DNA from: Marivirga salinae
GTDB lineage: Bacteria; Bacteroidota; Bacteroidia; Cytophagales; Cyclobacteriaceae
DNA: 64,000 bases
NCBI RefSeq assembly: GCF_030503855.1
Contig: NZ_CP129971.1
Span: forward strand, 3,534,001 to 3,598,000
Direction: 5' to 3'
Made by a program: the position numbers and the translations under genes. Within the stretch, counting starts at the first letter, position 1. The number at the start of each line of letters is the position of its first letter. A model generated the notes under the pieces. The model did no database searches. It saw only the letters and a program-made list of their open reading frames with translations, and was not told where the DNA came from. Below are positions 9,334-18,075 of this stretch, in pieces.

Positions 9334-12300
9334 TTTTAAAAATAAAACATATTGGCATTTTAATCATTTTGCTGTTATTGGTGAAAACTGCATTTACTCA
9401 AAAGCAACAATTTGAATCATTTTCAGCTAATGATTTTTTAGGTGAAAAAGATTTCCTTTCTGCCAGTCAAGATCAAGACTTAAATATCTATTTTAAATCA
9501 AATAAAGATATTCTAAAATTTAATGGGACAAATTTCACAAAAGTAAAATTACCCATTACTCTTAAAAGTATAGATAAGCTTTATGCTTACAAAACAAAAC
9601 TTTTCATCTCCGACAATACCAAAACCTATTCTTTTGATTTAAAAAATGATAGTTTAGAAGTCATTTGGGATAGACCTGTTATTCAATTTCAAGAATATGA
9701 AGACCAGTTATGGATGCTATCCAAAACCAAATTAACCCGTTTAAATGATCAATCACATACTATTGAAGAGATTCATAGTAATCAAAATGAGGAAGTATTT
9801 TACAGCTTTAATGTCGATAATTTTAATACAATAATTGGCCATAGTAATGGATTAACGGTATTAAAAAAAGATAAAAATCCACTGCAAATAGGGACTTTTC
9901 TTTCTAATCCTTCAAAGATCATTTCAGTTGATTCAAATACTTATATTCTCAATAATGATGCAATTTTTAATTACTACAATGGAGAAATATCAAGATTAGT
10001 TAAAAATGATCTTATCATTAAAGACTTCTTTATCGATGATTTCGGGAAAACTTGGTCAGTAGATTCTAAGGGAAAACTTTGGGTTAATAATGGTATAGAA
10101 ACAGAAGAAATTAATAACTTATTTCCAAATGAAAATATAAAGGTTTTTAATCTATTTAATGATAAGGAAAATAATCTATGGGTGCTAGGGAAAAATCAAT
10201 TACTAAAAATTGTTCAGAATAATCCATTCTCAAGACTAAACCATTCGGAAGTAACTGATATATTTAATGGGAATAAAGGTAATCTCCTTGTTCGTTCTGA
10301 GGAATTAATACATTATAACGTTTACAATAAAAAAAATACCTTAAAAATCCCGAGAAAAGAATTGCCAATTAATACAATCAATGCATTTGAATTAGATAAT
10401 ACTTGGATAATATCCTTTGATAAAAATATATACGAATGGAATATTGAGGATAATAATCTATCATTGCTTGTTGAAAATAGTAGTTTTATTCCATTTAGTT
10501 TTCACTCAAATGATTCACTTTTAGCTTATAACCAAAGAGGAGAGATATTTTTTTTGAACAACAATTTTTTACCAATTCGGAGAATTGATCACCTCAATTC
10601 TTCAAAAAAACTGGAGGTCTTAGAAGAAAAAATTGTTACCGTAAACAATCAAAATACTATATCAACTTTAAATAGAACAACTCAAAATACAAGCTCTTTA
10701 CAGATACCAGATTCTATAAATGCCTCAAATTTGGTGGTAGGAAAAGATGGTTTCTGGTATTTTAATGAGAAGGATATCTATTTTATTAATAAAGCTGGAA
10801 ATATTCAATCATTACAAATTCAACAATATGAACTTCTTGAAAATAAAATAATTATTAAGCTTTTTGATGATCATGATGGCAACCTATGGATATCAACCAA
10901 AAGCCATTTATTAAGGGTGCCTATTACAATTAAAAGAGATAAAATAAGTAGTAGATCACCTATCGCTTATAATAAGAATGATTTTTTATATTCCACTTAT
11001 TTTAAAGATGCAAAAAAAGACTTATCAGGAGTTCTATGGTTCATCAATCATAATGGAATATCATTATTTAATCCCCTAAAAGAAATCCCAAACCTGATTG
11101 AACCTGGCATTTCTATTGAAAAAGCTTTTGCTTATTCATTAGATGAATATAAAAACCCCACGGATACAATTAATTTATTAGCAGATAATGCAAGAATTAA
11201 AAAGGATGCTATTGTTGTAATTGAAGCTAGAGTGATTAATCATTTAAAAAATGAAAAGTCTCAAATATCTTATCGCAATATTAGTATTAACCAAGCAGAA
11301 AGAAAGATTGAAGCAGGTGAAAAAATAATATTAACTGACTTTGAAGACGGTAGAAATACATTAGCCATTAAAGCCATTAACAGTGATGGGGTTGAAAGTA
11401 GAAACGAGGAGATGATTAATATGACTGTTATCCCGCCAATTTGGAAAAGAAACTGGTTTTACCTTAGTGGAGCATTATCTCTACTACTACTTGGATTCAT
11501 TGGTTATAAAACAGTGATAAATATTAAGAACAACCGAGCGAAAGAACTTGAAGATGAACTTCACAAAGGTTTAGAGGATTTGGAAAAGAAATCTCATCTG
11601 CAAGTATTAAAAGCAGAAAGGTTAAAGCAACTAAATGAATTAATCACTTCACAAAAAGGAGAACTTGAGAAAAAGAATACGCAAATAGAATCACAGAAAT
11701 ACGAACTATCCTTAACAAACCAGCAAATTAAAAAGCAGAAAGATTTATTGGAAGAAACCAGTAGTAAATTGAAATCTAGTATTAATTATGCTAAAAGGAT
11801 TCAAAATGCATTAATGAGTACTGAGGTTGAAATTAAAAAAGCATTCCAAGAAAGTTTTGTGTATTTTTTACCGAGGGATGTTGTAAGTGGAGATTTCTTT
11901 TGGTTTAAAAAAGCATACAATGAAAAAAATGAGGAGTTACATATTCTGGCAGCTGTAGATTGTACAGGTCATGGCGTGCCTGGTGCAATTGTTAGTGTGG
12001 TAGGAATGAACTTGCTTAACAACATCACTAAATTAAAGAAAATATATGATCCTGGTCAAATACTGACTGAATTGAACTATGACATCATTTCAGATTTAAG
12101 ACAAGATGAAACGCAAGTTAATGACGGGATGGATATGACGATCGTCACGTTTAACACGGTTACGAAACAACTCTATTTTGCGGGTGCCAAAAATCCGCTT
12201 ATGTATGTTGAAGACGGTGAACTTATTAGAATCAAGGGTGATAAGCATGCAATTGGTGGTCAACAAAGAGGAGTTGAAAGAGATTTTGAAACTCATCATT

Positions 12301-12536
12301 TAGATTTAACGGATGGGAAAAAACGAAGCTTTTATTTATTTTCTGATGGTTACCAAGATCAATTTGGTGGAGAAAAAGGCTTTAAATATTTAACAGGAAA
12401 TTTCAAAAAATTATTAGTAAAAATTCATGATAAAGAAGTATTAGAACAAAAAACAATACTACATGAAGAAATTGAAGATTGGAAAGATGGTTATGCACAA
12501 ACAGATGACATTTTAGTAATAGGTTTTAGAATATGA
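9330..12536 (+). CDS. Sensor protein: beta-propeller, transmembrane helix, coiled coil and SpoIIE/PP2C phosphatase
   Basis: A 1068-residue signalling protein starting at TTG inside the previous stop (TTGA overlap). Residues 1-24 are a signal sequence (to AFTQ). About 30-620 are periplasmic, with propeller-type strands (LWVLGKNQLLKI, LWISTKSHLLRV) typical of two-component-regulator propellers, and a short Y_Y_Y-like Ig segment precedes a transmembrane helix near 710-732. A coiled coil (about 735-840) connects to a SpoIIE-type PPM phosphatase (about 843-1068). Metal-binding aspartates are visible at D855 (SGDFFWF) and D877 (VDCTGHGVPG), and the C-terminal QTDDILVIGF motif is intact. It should dephosphorylate a Ser/Thr phosphoprotein in the cytosol in response to a periplasmic cue. 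The DUF1987 protein encoded divergently is the likely substrate (inference). Confidence 0.88.
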   Translation: MILKIKHIGILIILLLLVKTAFTQKQQFESFSANDFLGEKDFLSASQDQDLNIYFKSNKDILKFNGTNFTKVKLPITLKSIDKLYAYKTKLFISDNTKTYSFDLKNDSLEVIWDRPVIQFQEYEDQLWMLSKTKLTRLNDQSHTIEEIHSNQNEEVFYSFNVDNFNTIIGHSNGLTVLKKDKNPLQIGTFLSNPSKIISVDSNTYILNNDAIFNYYNGEISRLVKNDLIIKDFFIDDFGKTWSVDSKGKLWVNNGIETEEINNLFPNENIKVFNLFNDKENNLWVLGKNQLLKIVQNNPFSRLNHSEVTDIFNGNKGNLLVRSEELIHYNVYNKKNTLKIPRKELPINTINAFELDNTWIISFDKNIYEWNIEDNNLSLLVENSSFIPFSFHSNDSLLAYNQRGEIFFLNNNFLPIRRIDHLNSSKKLEVLEEKIVTVNNQNTISTLNRTTQNTSSLQIPDSINASNLVVGKDGFWYFNEKDIYFINKAGNIQSLQIQQYELLENKIIIKLFDDHDGNLWISTKSHLLRVPITIKRDKISSRSPIAYNKNDFLYSTYFKDAKKDLSGVLWFINHNGISLFNPLKEIPNLIEPGISIEKAFAYSLDEYKNPTDTINLLADNARIKKDAIVVIEARVINHLKNEKSQISYRNISINQAERKIEAGEKIILTDFEDGRNTLAIKAINSDGVESRNEEMINMTVIPPIWKRNWFYLSGALSLLLLGFIGYKTVINIKNNRAKELEDELHKGLEDLEKKSHLQVLKAERLKQLNELITSQKGELEKKNTQIESQKYELSLTNQQIKKQKDLLEETSSKLKSSINYAKRIQNALMSTEVEIKKAFQESFVYFLPRDVVSGDFFWFKKAYNEKNEELHILAAVDCTGHGVPGAIVSVVGMNLLNNITKLKKIYDPGQILTELNYDIISDLRQDETQVNDGMDMTIVTFNTVTKQLYFAGAKNPLMYVEDGELIRIKGDKHAIGGQQRGVERDFETHHLDLTDGKKRSFYLFSDGYQDQFGGEKGFKYLTGNFKKLLVKIHDKEVLEQKTILHEEIEDWKDGYAQTDDILVIGFRI

Positions 12537-13903
12537 GTAAACAAAACCACCATATCATCATTAAATTCACTCCAAATGATAATATCTCAGGAGCAGACCA
12601 TGTAAAAGGCTGGGTAGATTATTTTGCTGATTTTTTAAAAACAGGAATCAATTATCAACTGAAAAATACTGTTGATATTATTTTTAAAAGTGAACTTGAT
12701 TTAATTACAAAAGAGGATTTTGACCAAACTGATTTAATTTTTTACATCCTCTCTCCTGCTATGGTTTTTGCTTCTAATATTAATCAAGACTCTGCAGAAC
12801 TTGAACAGGCTTTAAATTTTGATATTCCACTGATTAACTCTAAAATAAAAAAGGTATTTAAGGCTCCTGTTAATATTGAGGATCTTCCTTTATCATTATC
12901 CACCCCTACTTATTATAGATTTTATGATCATAGTTTATTAAATGAAGAAGATTACCAAACATTTGAGGGTTGGAATAAATACCAGGATAATGAAAGTTAT
13001 TGGAAAGTATTTGCAGACGTACTTTTAGACACTTTAAACATTTTAGGAGGCCAAGACTCCATTATTAAAAATACTGTATTTATCTCCGATAAAAATAAAA
13101 GTTATTACCACTCACGAAACTCTATCAAAAGAGAATTAAAAGCTTTCGAGACAGAAATTTTTCCAGATGAGGATTTTTCTATTGAAGCCAATTATATGGA
13201 AGACCCAGAGCTTTTCTATATGAAAAAATGTAATATGGCTTTACATTTCCCAGATGAATTTATTGATTTAACCAATGAAGAAAAAAGAAATTCTTTTAAT
13301 AAATTACCTTCCTTGAGAAGATTAATCTGGTTTAGTCCTTCAGAAGGCCTTAAACCTGAGAAAAAAGCAAAATATAATGAGTTAAAAGTACAACTTAAGC
13401 CTTATCAAAACATTGAAGCGGTTGAATCCACTATTGAAGAATTAAAAGACATTATCAAAGATAATCTTAAGAAAATCAAGCAATCAACCGAAACAAAAGA
13501 AGAATCTTTAAAGAACATAATTTATATTATTTCAGATACAAGAATCAAAGATCAAAGCTTTAAAGAAATAAACCAAGATAAATCAATTGAAGAAAATTTT
13601 GATTTAAAAATAATCGATAATGTTGAAAATGTGACTGATTACCGGCATTTACATTATGAACTTTTGAGAAAAGCAGATTACTTTTTTATACTCTATTTTA
13701 AAAATAACATACCTTGGTTAAATTCTATGTCATCTGAAATAAAGAAAGCACCTGGTTTTAGAAATGAAAAAGATATTCTTGGTAAATATGTGATATATGG
13801 AAATAAATCAAAAATAGTAAAAGAAAATTTAGACGGTTTTTCTTTAATTGAAAAGGAAAAACCCGAACAAATGATAGAAGTTATTAAGAAACTAGAGTAT
13901 TAA
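12533..13903 (+). CDS. TIR-like three-domain protein associated with an nSTAND NTPase
   Basis: A 456-residue cytosolic protein without membrane segments, starting at an ATG that overlaps the phosphatase stop (ATGA). Three alpha/beta units can be made out. Residues 1-175 contain FDQTDLIFYILSPAMVFASN...ELEQAL, like the TIR alternation of a buried strand ending in a serine-containing loop and an acidic helix. Residues 185-325 begin with NTVFISDKNKSYYHSRNSIKREL. Residues 330-456 contain LRKADYFFILYFKNNIPWL..SEIKKAPGF, which I recognise from TIR-like domains encoded beside nSTAND proteins. No certain catalytic glutamate for NAD cleavage can be identified, so enzymatic activity is not claimed. It may be an adaptor or effector of the NTPase encoded directly downstream. 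Confidence 0.6.
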   Translation: MSKQNHHIIIKFTPNDNISGADHVKGWVDYFADFLKTGINYQLKNTVDIIFKSELDLITKEDFDQTDLIFYILSPAMVFASNINQDSAELEQALNFDIPLINSKIKKVFKAPVNIEDLPLSLSTPTYYRFYDHSLLNEEDYQTFEGWNKYQDNESYWKVFADVLLDTLNILGGQDSIIKNTVFISDKNKSYYHSRNSIKRELKAFETEIFPDEDFSIEANYMEDPELFYMKKCNMALHFPDEFIDLTNEEKRNSFNKLPSLRRLIWFSPSEGLKPEKKAKYNELKVQLKPYQNIEAVESTIEELKDIIKDNLKKIKQSTETKEESLKNIIYIISDTRIKDQSFKEINQDKSIEENFDLKIIDNVENVTDYRHLHYELLRKADYFFILYFKNNIPWLNSMSSEIKKAPGFRNEKDILGKYVIYGNKSKIVKENLDGFSLIEKEKPEQMIEVIKKLEY

Positions 13904-16900
13904 GTGCAGGATAAAAATAATAATAGGGAAAATATTTTTAATCCATTTCCGGGCTTAAGGCCTTTCGGAATTGAAGAAAGCTATCTGTACTTTGGCCGAG
14001 AAGGTCAAAGTGATGAGGTATTGGCTATATTGGAAAAAAACCGATTTGTCAATATACTAGGATCTTCAGGTACCGGTAAATCATCCTTGATGTTCTCCGG
14101 GGTTATCCCTACCCTTCACGGTGGCTTTATATCAAAAGCAGGAAACGAGTGGGAAATAATTACTGCCAAACCTGGTCTAAACCCTATTAAGAATTTAGCT
14201 AAAGGATTTAAAAAACATATTGAAGAACATTCTTCTAATGATTCTATTGACGATTCTCAAGCACTGATAAATCAACATTTATTTGAGGCAGTTCTTAAGA
14301 AAAGTACGAAAGGCTTAAGCGATTTATATAAACTTAATAAACATCTGAAAGGAAAAAACTTATTGATCTATTTAGATCAATTTGAAGAGATTTTCAGATT
14401 TAGAAAATTAGGCGAAACTAAGCATTTGAATGAATCATTGGCTTATGTGAACCTTATTTTGCAAGCAATAGAGCAAACTGAGATTCCTATTTATATTGCC
14501 CTATCAATGCGATCTGATTTCTTAGGAGATTGCGAACAATTTCCAGAACTGACCAATAAAATAAATGATAGTCACTATCTGATCCCACAAATGACTAGGG
14601 AACAGAAAAAGTTGGTGATTACTGGTCCAGTTGCAGTAGGTGATGCCAAAATATCTAACAGACTAGTTCAAAGGTTGCTCAATGACATGGGCGATAGATA
14701 TGACCAATTGCCCGTTTTGCAACATGCTTTGATGCGTACCTGGAATTATTGGGCTGAAAGTGGGAATTCTAGAGAACAATTAGATTTTATCCATTATGAG
14801 GCTATAGGTGGAGTTAATGAAGCCCTATCTAGACATGCTGATGAAGCTTTTTATGAACTTAATGAGGATGAAAAAATAATCTGTGAAAAGATATTCAAAA
14901 CCATTACAGAAAAAAGAAGCGATAATGATGGAATTAGAAGACCAACTCCCTTAAAAGAAATTGCACAAATAGTAGATGAGGATGAGCATATTCTAATTAA
15001 AATAATAGATAAATTCAGAATTGAAGGCCGTGCACTTCTTACCCCACGAGAAGAAGTAGAATTAAATGGCGAGTCAGTAATTGATATTAGCCATGAGGCT
15101 TTAATGAGAGTTTGGTACAGATTACGTAACTGGGTTCAAAATGAATCAGAATCGGCCCAAATATATTTACGATTATCAGAAGCTGCCACAAAATACCAAC
15201 AAGGGAGTGCCAGTTTATGGCGTCCACCAGATTTGCAATTAGCTATAGAATGGAGAAATAAATCAAAACCTACTTTAAAGTGGGCACTTCAATACGAAAA
15301 TAATTTCGAGGCTGTAATTCTTTTCCTGAATAAAAGTGAAGAGTCTTATAAAAGGGAACAAGAGACAAAAGAACTTTTACAAAGAAAGAGATTGAAGCGT
15401 TCCAAAATTATAGCAACCATATTAGGAACTGCTGCAGTTTTATCCATCATTCTTTTATTTTATGCTTTTAACCAAAGTAGCATTGCAGAAAGACAAAGAG
15501 AATTAGCTGAACAAAGTTCTGATGAAGCTAAAAAGAATGCTGAATTAGCTAATGAAAAAACTTTAGAAGCTCAGAGACAAAAAATAGAAGCTAACAAATC
15601 TAGTATTAGAGCGAATAAGGAAAGAAATAGGGCTGAGTTCAATTTCTACATTGCAATGGATGCAAAAAAGACTGAAGAACTTGCACGAAAACAAGCCAAT
15701 GAACAAGCGCAAATTGCCATTAGACAAAGTGAAATTGCTCAAGAAAGACAAAAGCAATTAGCCATTGCCAATGAGGATCTACAACGAGAACAGAAAAACT
15801 CAACTCAATTGAGTATGAGAGCAGTTGCACAATCTTTAGCTGTAAAATCCTTGCAAATGGAAGACGATCAGTTACAAGGTCTTTTAGCTTATTTAGGGTT
15901 TAAATTTAATATCAATAATGAAGGGTATGATAGTAATAATGATGTTTATAACGGACTGTTTTATGCAGTGAAAAATTTTGATCCTGATTATTATGATGCC
16001 TTTAAAAGTAAATCTTCAGATGTGCGGTCATTACAATTTGTTCAGGACAAATTTTTATACACCACAGGTACTTCAGGTAGAATTAATGCATGGGAAGTTG
16101 AGAATTTAACAGCAAAACGAAGCATTGTGATTTTTGAACAAGAAGGAGTATTTGTTAAAAAAATATTTGTTGATAAAAACAATCAAAAACTTGTTGCACT
16201 GACTGACGGTTCGGATTTCTATGTTATTGACGTATCTCAGAGAATTAGAACTGTGGAAAAGCATAGCTTACCTGGAAGTTATGCTTTTGATGTTACTTTC
16301 ATGGAAGGATCTACTGATTTCTACCTTTCTGCTTCTGATAATATGATTTATCAATTTAAAGACAATAAATTATCCTCTTTTATTGATACTAAAAGTAGAA
16401 TTTATGATATGGAAGTCATAAATGAAAATTTTATAGCTACTGGAAATAACGATGGTAAAATTGAAATTTGGGATACCAATGAAAAAGAGAGTAAAATAAC
16501 TATTAGGGAAGCAAATGATAAATATATTCATTCATTAGCTATGGGAAACGGCATTCTTGCAGCTGGTGATAATTCAGGTCAAGTCACTCTTTTTTACCTA
16601 GATGAAAATTTCAACTCAAGAAACTCAATTTCACTTAGAGGAAGTGATGGTGAAATAATGACTGATATTACCTTTAATGAAGCAGAAAATCAAGTAATTG
16701 CAGCAAGTACGAAAGGGACAATTCGAATGTGGAACCTTGAAGATCCTGATGAATTCCCTATGATAATAAATGAGCCAGGATCATGGGTGAATGCTATTGC
16801 CTTAATGGATAAAGACCATATCTTTGCAGGTTGTAAAGATCAGGTTTTCAGGCTATATCCGATTAAAAGTGAAATATTAGCAGAAACTTTAAAAAACAAA

Positions 16901-17005
16901 TTAAGGAGAGATATTACGCCTGAAGAATGGGACCGATATATCGGAGACGACTTGCCGTATAAGCCAATATTTGATAAAAGTGTCTTTAAAAATCAAAGTA
17001 GATGA
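13904..17005 (+). CDS. nSTAND-type NTPase with transmembrane helix, coiled coil and WD40-like propeller
   Basis: A 1033-residue protein that starts at GTG immediately after the TIR-like gene stop. The N-terminal NPFPGLRPFGIEESYLYFGRE is the hallmark of the nSTAND1 family. Walker A is GSSGTGKSS (K59) and Walker B is LLIYLDQFEEIF (D158). A helical STAND domain runs to about residue 480, including DISHEALMRVW. One hydrophobic helix spans about 502-524. A very regular coiled coil rich in Ala/Glu/Gln/Lys covers about 525-650, and about 700-1010 forms a WD40-like propeller (GKIEIWDTNE, GTIRMWNLED). The topology implies an NTPase in the cytosol and a propeller in the periplasm. STAND proteins are signal-gated oligomerising switches; the signal here is unknown. 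Its stop overlaps the next start by four bases. Confidence 0.88.
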   Translation: MQDKNNNRENIFNPFPGLRPFGIEESYLYFGREGQSDEVLAILEKNRFVNILGSSGTGKSSLMFSGVIPTLHGGFISKAGNEWEIITAKPGLNPIKNLAKGFKKHIEEHSSNDSIDDSQALINQHLFEAVLKKSTKGLSDLYKLNKHLKGKNLLIYLDQFEEIFRFRKLGETKHLNESLAYVNLILQAIEQTEIPIYIALSMRSDFLGDCEQFPELTNKINDSHYLIPQMTREQKKLVITGPVAVGDAKISNRLVQRLLNDMGDRYDQLPVLQHALMRTWNYWAESGNSREQLDFIHYEAIGGVNEALSRHADEAFYELNEDEKIICEKIFKTITEKRSDNDGIRRPTPLKEIAQIVDEDEHILIKIIDKFRIEGRALLTPREEVELNGESVIDISHEALMRVWYRLRNWVQNESESAQIYLRLSEAATKYQQGSASLWRPPDLQLAIEWRNKSKPTLKWALQYENNFEAVILFLNKSEESYKREQETKELLQRKRLKRSKIIATILGTAAVLSIILLFYAFNQSSIAERQRELAEQSSDEAKKNAELANEKTLEAQRQKIEANKSSIRANKERNRAEFNFYIAMDAKKTEELARKQANEQAQIAIRQSEIAQERQKQLAIANEDLQREQKNSTQLSMRAVAQSLAVKSLQMEDDQLQGLLAYLGFKFNINNEGYDSNNDVYNGLFYAVKNFDPDYYDAFKSKSSDVRSLQFVQDKFLYTTGTSGRINAWEVENLTAKRSIVIFEQEGVFVKKIFVDKNNQKLVALTDGSDFYVIDVSQRIRTVEKHSLPGSYAFDVTFMEGSTDFYLSASDNMIYQFKDNKLSSFIDTKSRIYDMEVINENFIATGNNDGKIEIWDTNEKESKITIREANDKYIHSLAMGNGILAAGDNSGQVTLFYLDENFNSRNSISLRGSDGEIMTDITFNEAENQVIAASTKGTIRMWNLEDPDEFPMIINEPGSWVNAIALMDKDHIFAGCKDQVFRLYPIKSEILAETLKNKLRRDITPEEWDRYIGDDLPYKPIFDKSVFKNQSR

Positions 17006-18075
17006 ATAAATATTTACTAATATTATTATTTTACCTCTTAGGCACACAATTAATAGCGCAGTCTAGTTGTGAAAGAAACTTAAATGAGGCAAGAGCTGAT
17101 TATTCGAATGGTAATCTATATGCCATACCTGGTAAATTAGCCAATTGTTTAGAAGAAGGCTTTAACAAAACTGAAAAAATTGATGCATTACGTTTATTGA
17201 CACTGACCTATATCAATATTAATCAGCAAGAAAAAGCAAGAAATACATTTATTAAACTACTCAATCTTAAAACTGACTTTCAAGTACAGGAAAATGTAGA
17301 TCCGTCTGAATTGTATTCCTTATATAGAAAAATAGATACAGATGTTAAGTATTTTATTGGGGTTACTTTTGGATTTAATTATAATACTATATTTGTTCAT
17401 AAATATCGAAATACAAACCCAAACCCCATTGAACCAGATCATACAGCTAAATATAAAACTGGTATCATTCCAAGTCCACAAGTAGGTATTCAATTCTTAT
17501 ATCCTTTAACAAAAAACTGGATAGTTGGAGCTGAAGCCCAATATCAAAATCAAAGATTCAATTATTCAGAAAAAAACACTTACTTAATTGGTGAAAATAC
17601 TGAAAACTTCAATGATAATTATACAGATATCGAATATGATGCAACAAATAATGGATTAAATTTAATTATAAACATGAGATATATGAAGGATTTCTATGAA
17701 TGGAAACCTTTTATTGAAGTTGGGACTGTAGGTCGGTATAATTTAAGTTATAATGTTATCAGATATGAAAGTGATTATTTTCCTACAGTGGAGGACGAAG
17801 TTATTGATGAAAAAATAGATATCTCATCTAAAAGAGCAAATTTCAATGTGGCAGTAAGTGCAAATTTGGGAACTATGAGAAAAGTAGGTGAAAATTATGT
17901 TGAAATTAAATTTGGGGTAAGTAATTATTTTATTAACCATCTTAATCCAGAAGGGAGAGAAACAGCATATACTGAGCCGCTCTTAAAAGGAATGTCTATA
18001 TTAAACGATGATATTACCAATCTAGTCTATAAGTTAAGTTTCACATTCAATATACCTTTCTTTAATTTTCAATGA
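17002..18075 (+). CDS. Outer-membrane beta-barrel protein with N-terminal TPR-like segment
   Basis: A 357-residue exported protein (signal peptide 1-19, ending LIAQ). Residues 20-115 are helical, with a cysteine pair (SSCERNLNEARADYSNGN...LANCLEEGF) and a TPR-like ALRLLTLTYININQQEKARNTF segment. From about 118 the sequence alternates polar and hydrophobic residues with many aromatic strand ends (YFIGVTFGFNYNTIF, WIVGAEAQYQNQRF) and terminates in a phenylalanine-rich strand, as in outer-membrane barrels. Bacteroidota encode similar TPR-barrel proteins beside signalling genes. It overlaps both neighbours by four bases (ATGA), so it belongs to the operon. It is not recognisably PorP/SprF. Confidence 0.72.
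   Translation: MNKYLLILLFYLLGTQLIAQSSCERNLNEARADYSNGNLYAIPGKLANCLEEGFNKTEKIDALRLLTLTYININQQEKARNTFIKLLNLKTDFQVQENVDPSELYSLYRKIDTDVKYFIGVTFGFNYNTIFVHKYRNTNPNPIEPDHTAKYKTGIIPSPQVGIQFLYPLTKNWIVGAEAQYQNQRFNYSEKNTYLIGENTENFNDNYTDIEYDATNNGLNLIINMRYMKDFYEWKPFIEVGTVGRYNLSYNVIRYESDYFPTVEDEVIDEKIDISSKRANFNVAVSANLGTMRKVGENYVEIKFGVSNYFINHLNPEGRETAYTEPLLKGMSILNDDITNLVYKLSFTFNIPFFNFQ

Noticed and set aside
17002..18075. PorP/SprF-type partner of the giant T9SS protein
   Set aside because: The protein has an N-terminal TPR-like segment and a different barrel pattern; no PorP/SprF signature is visible.
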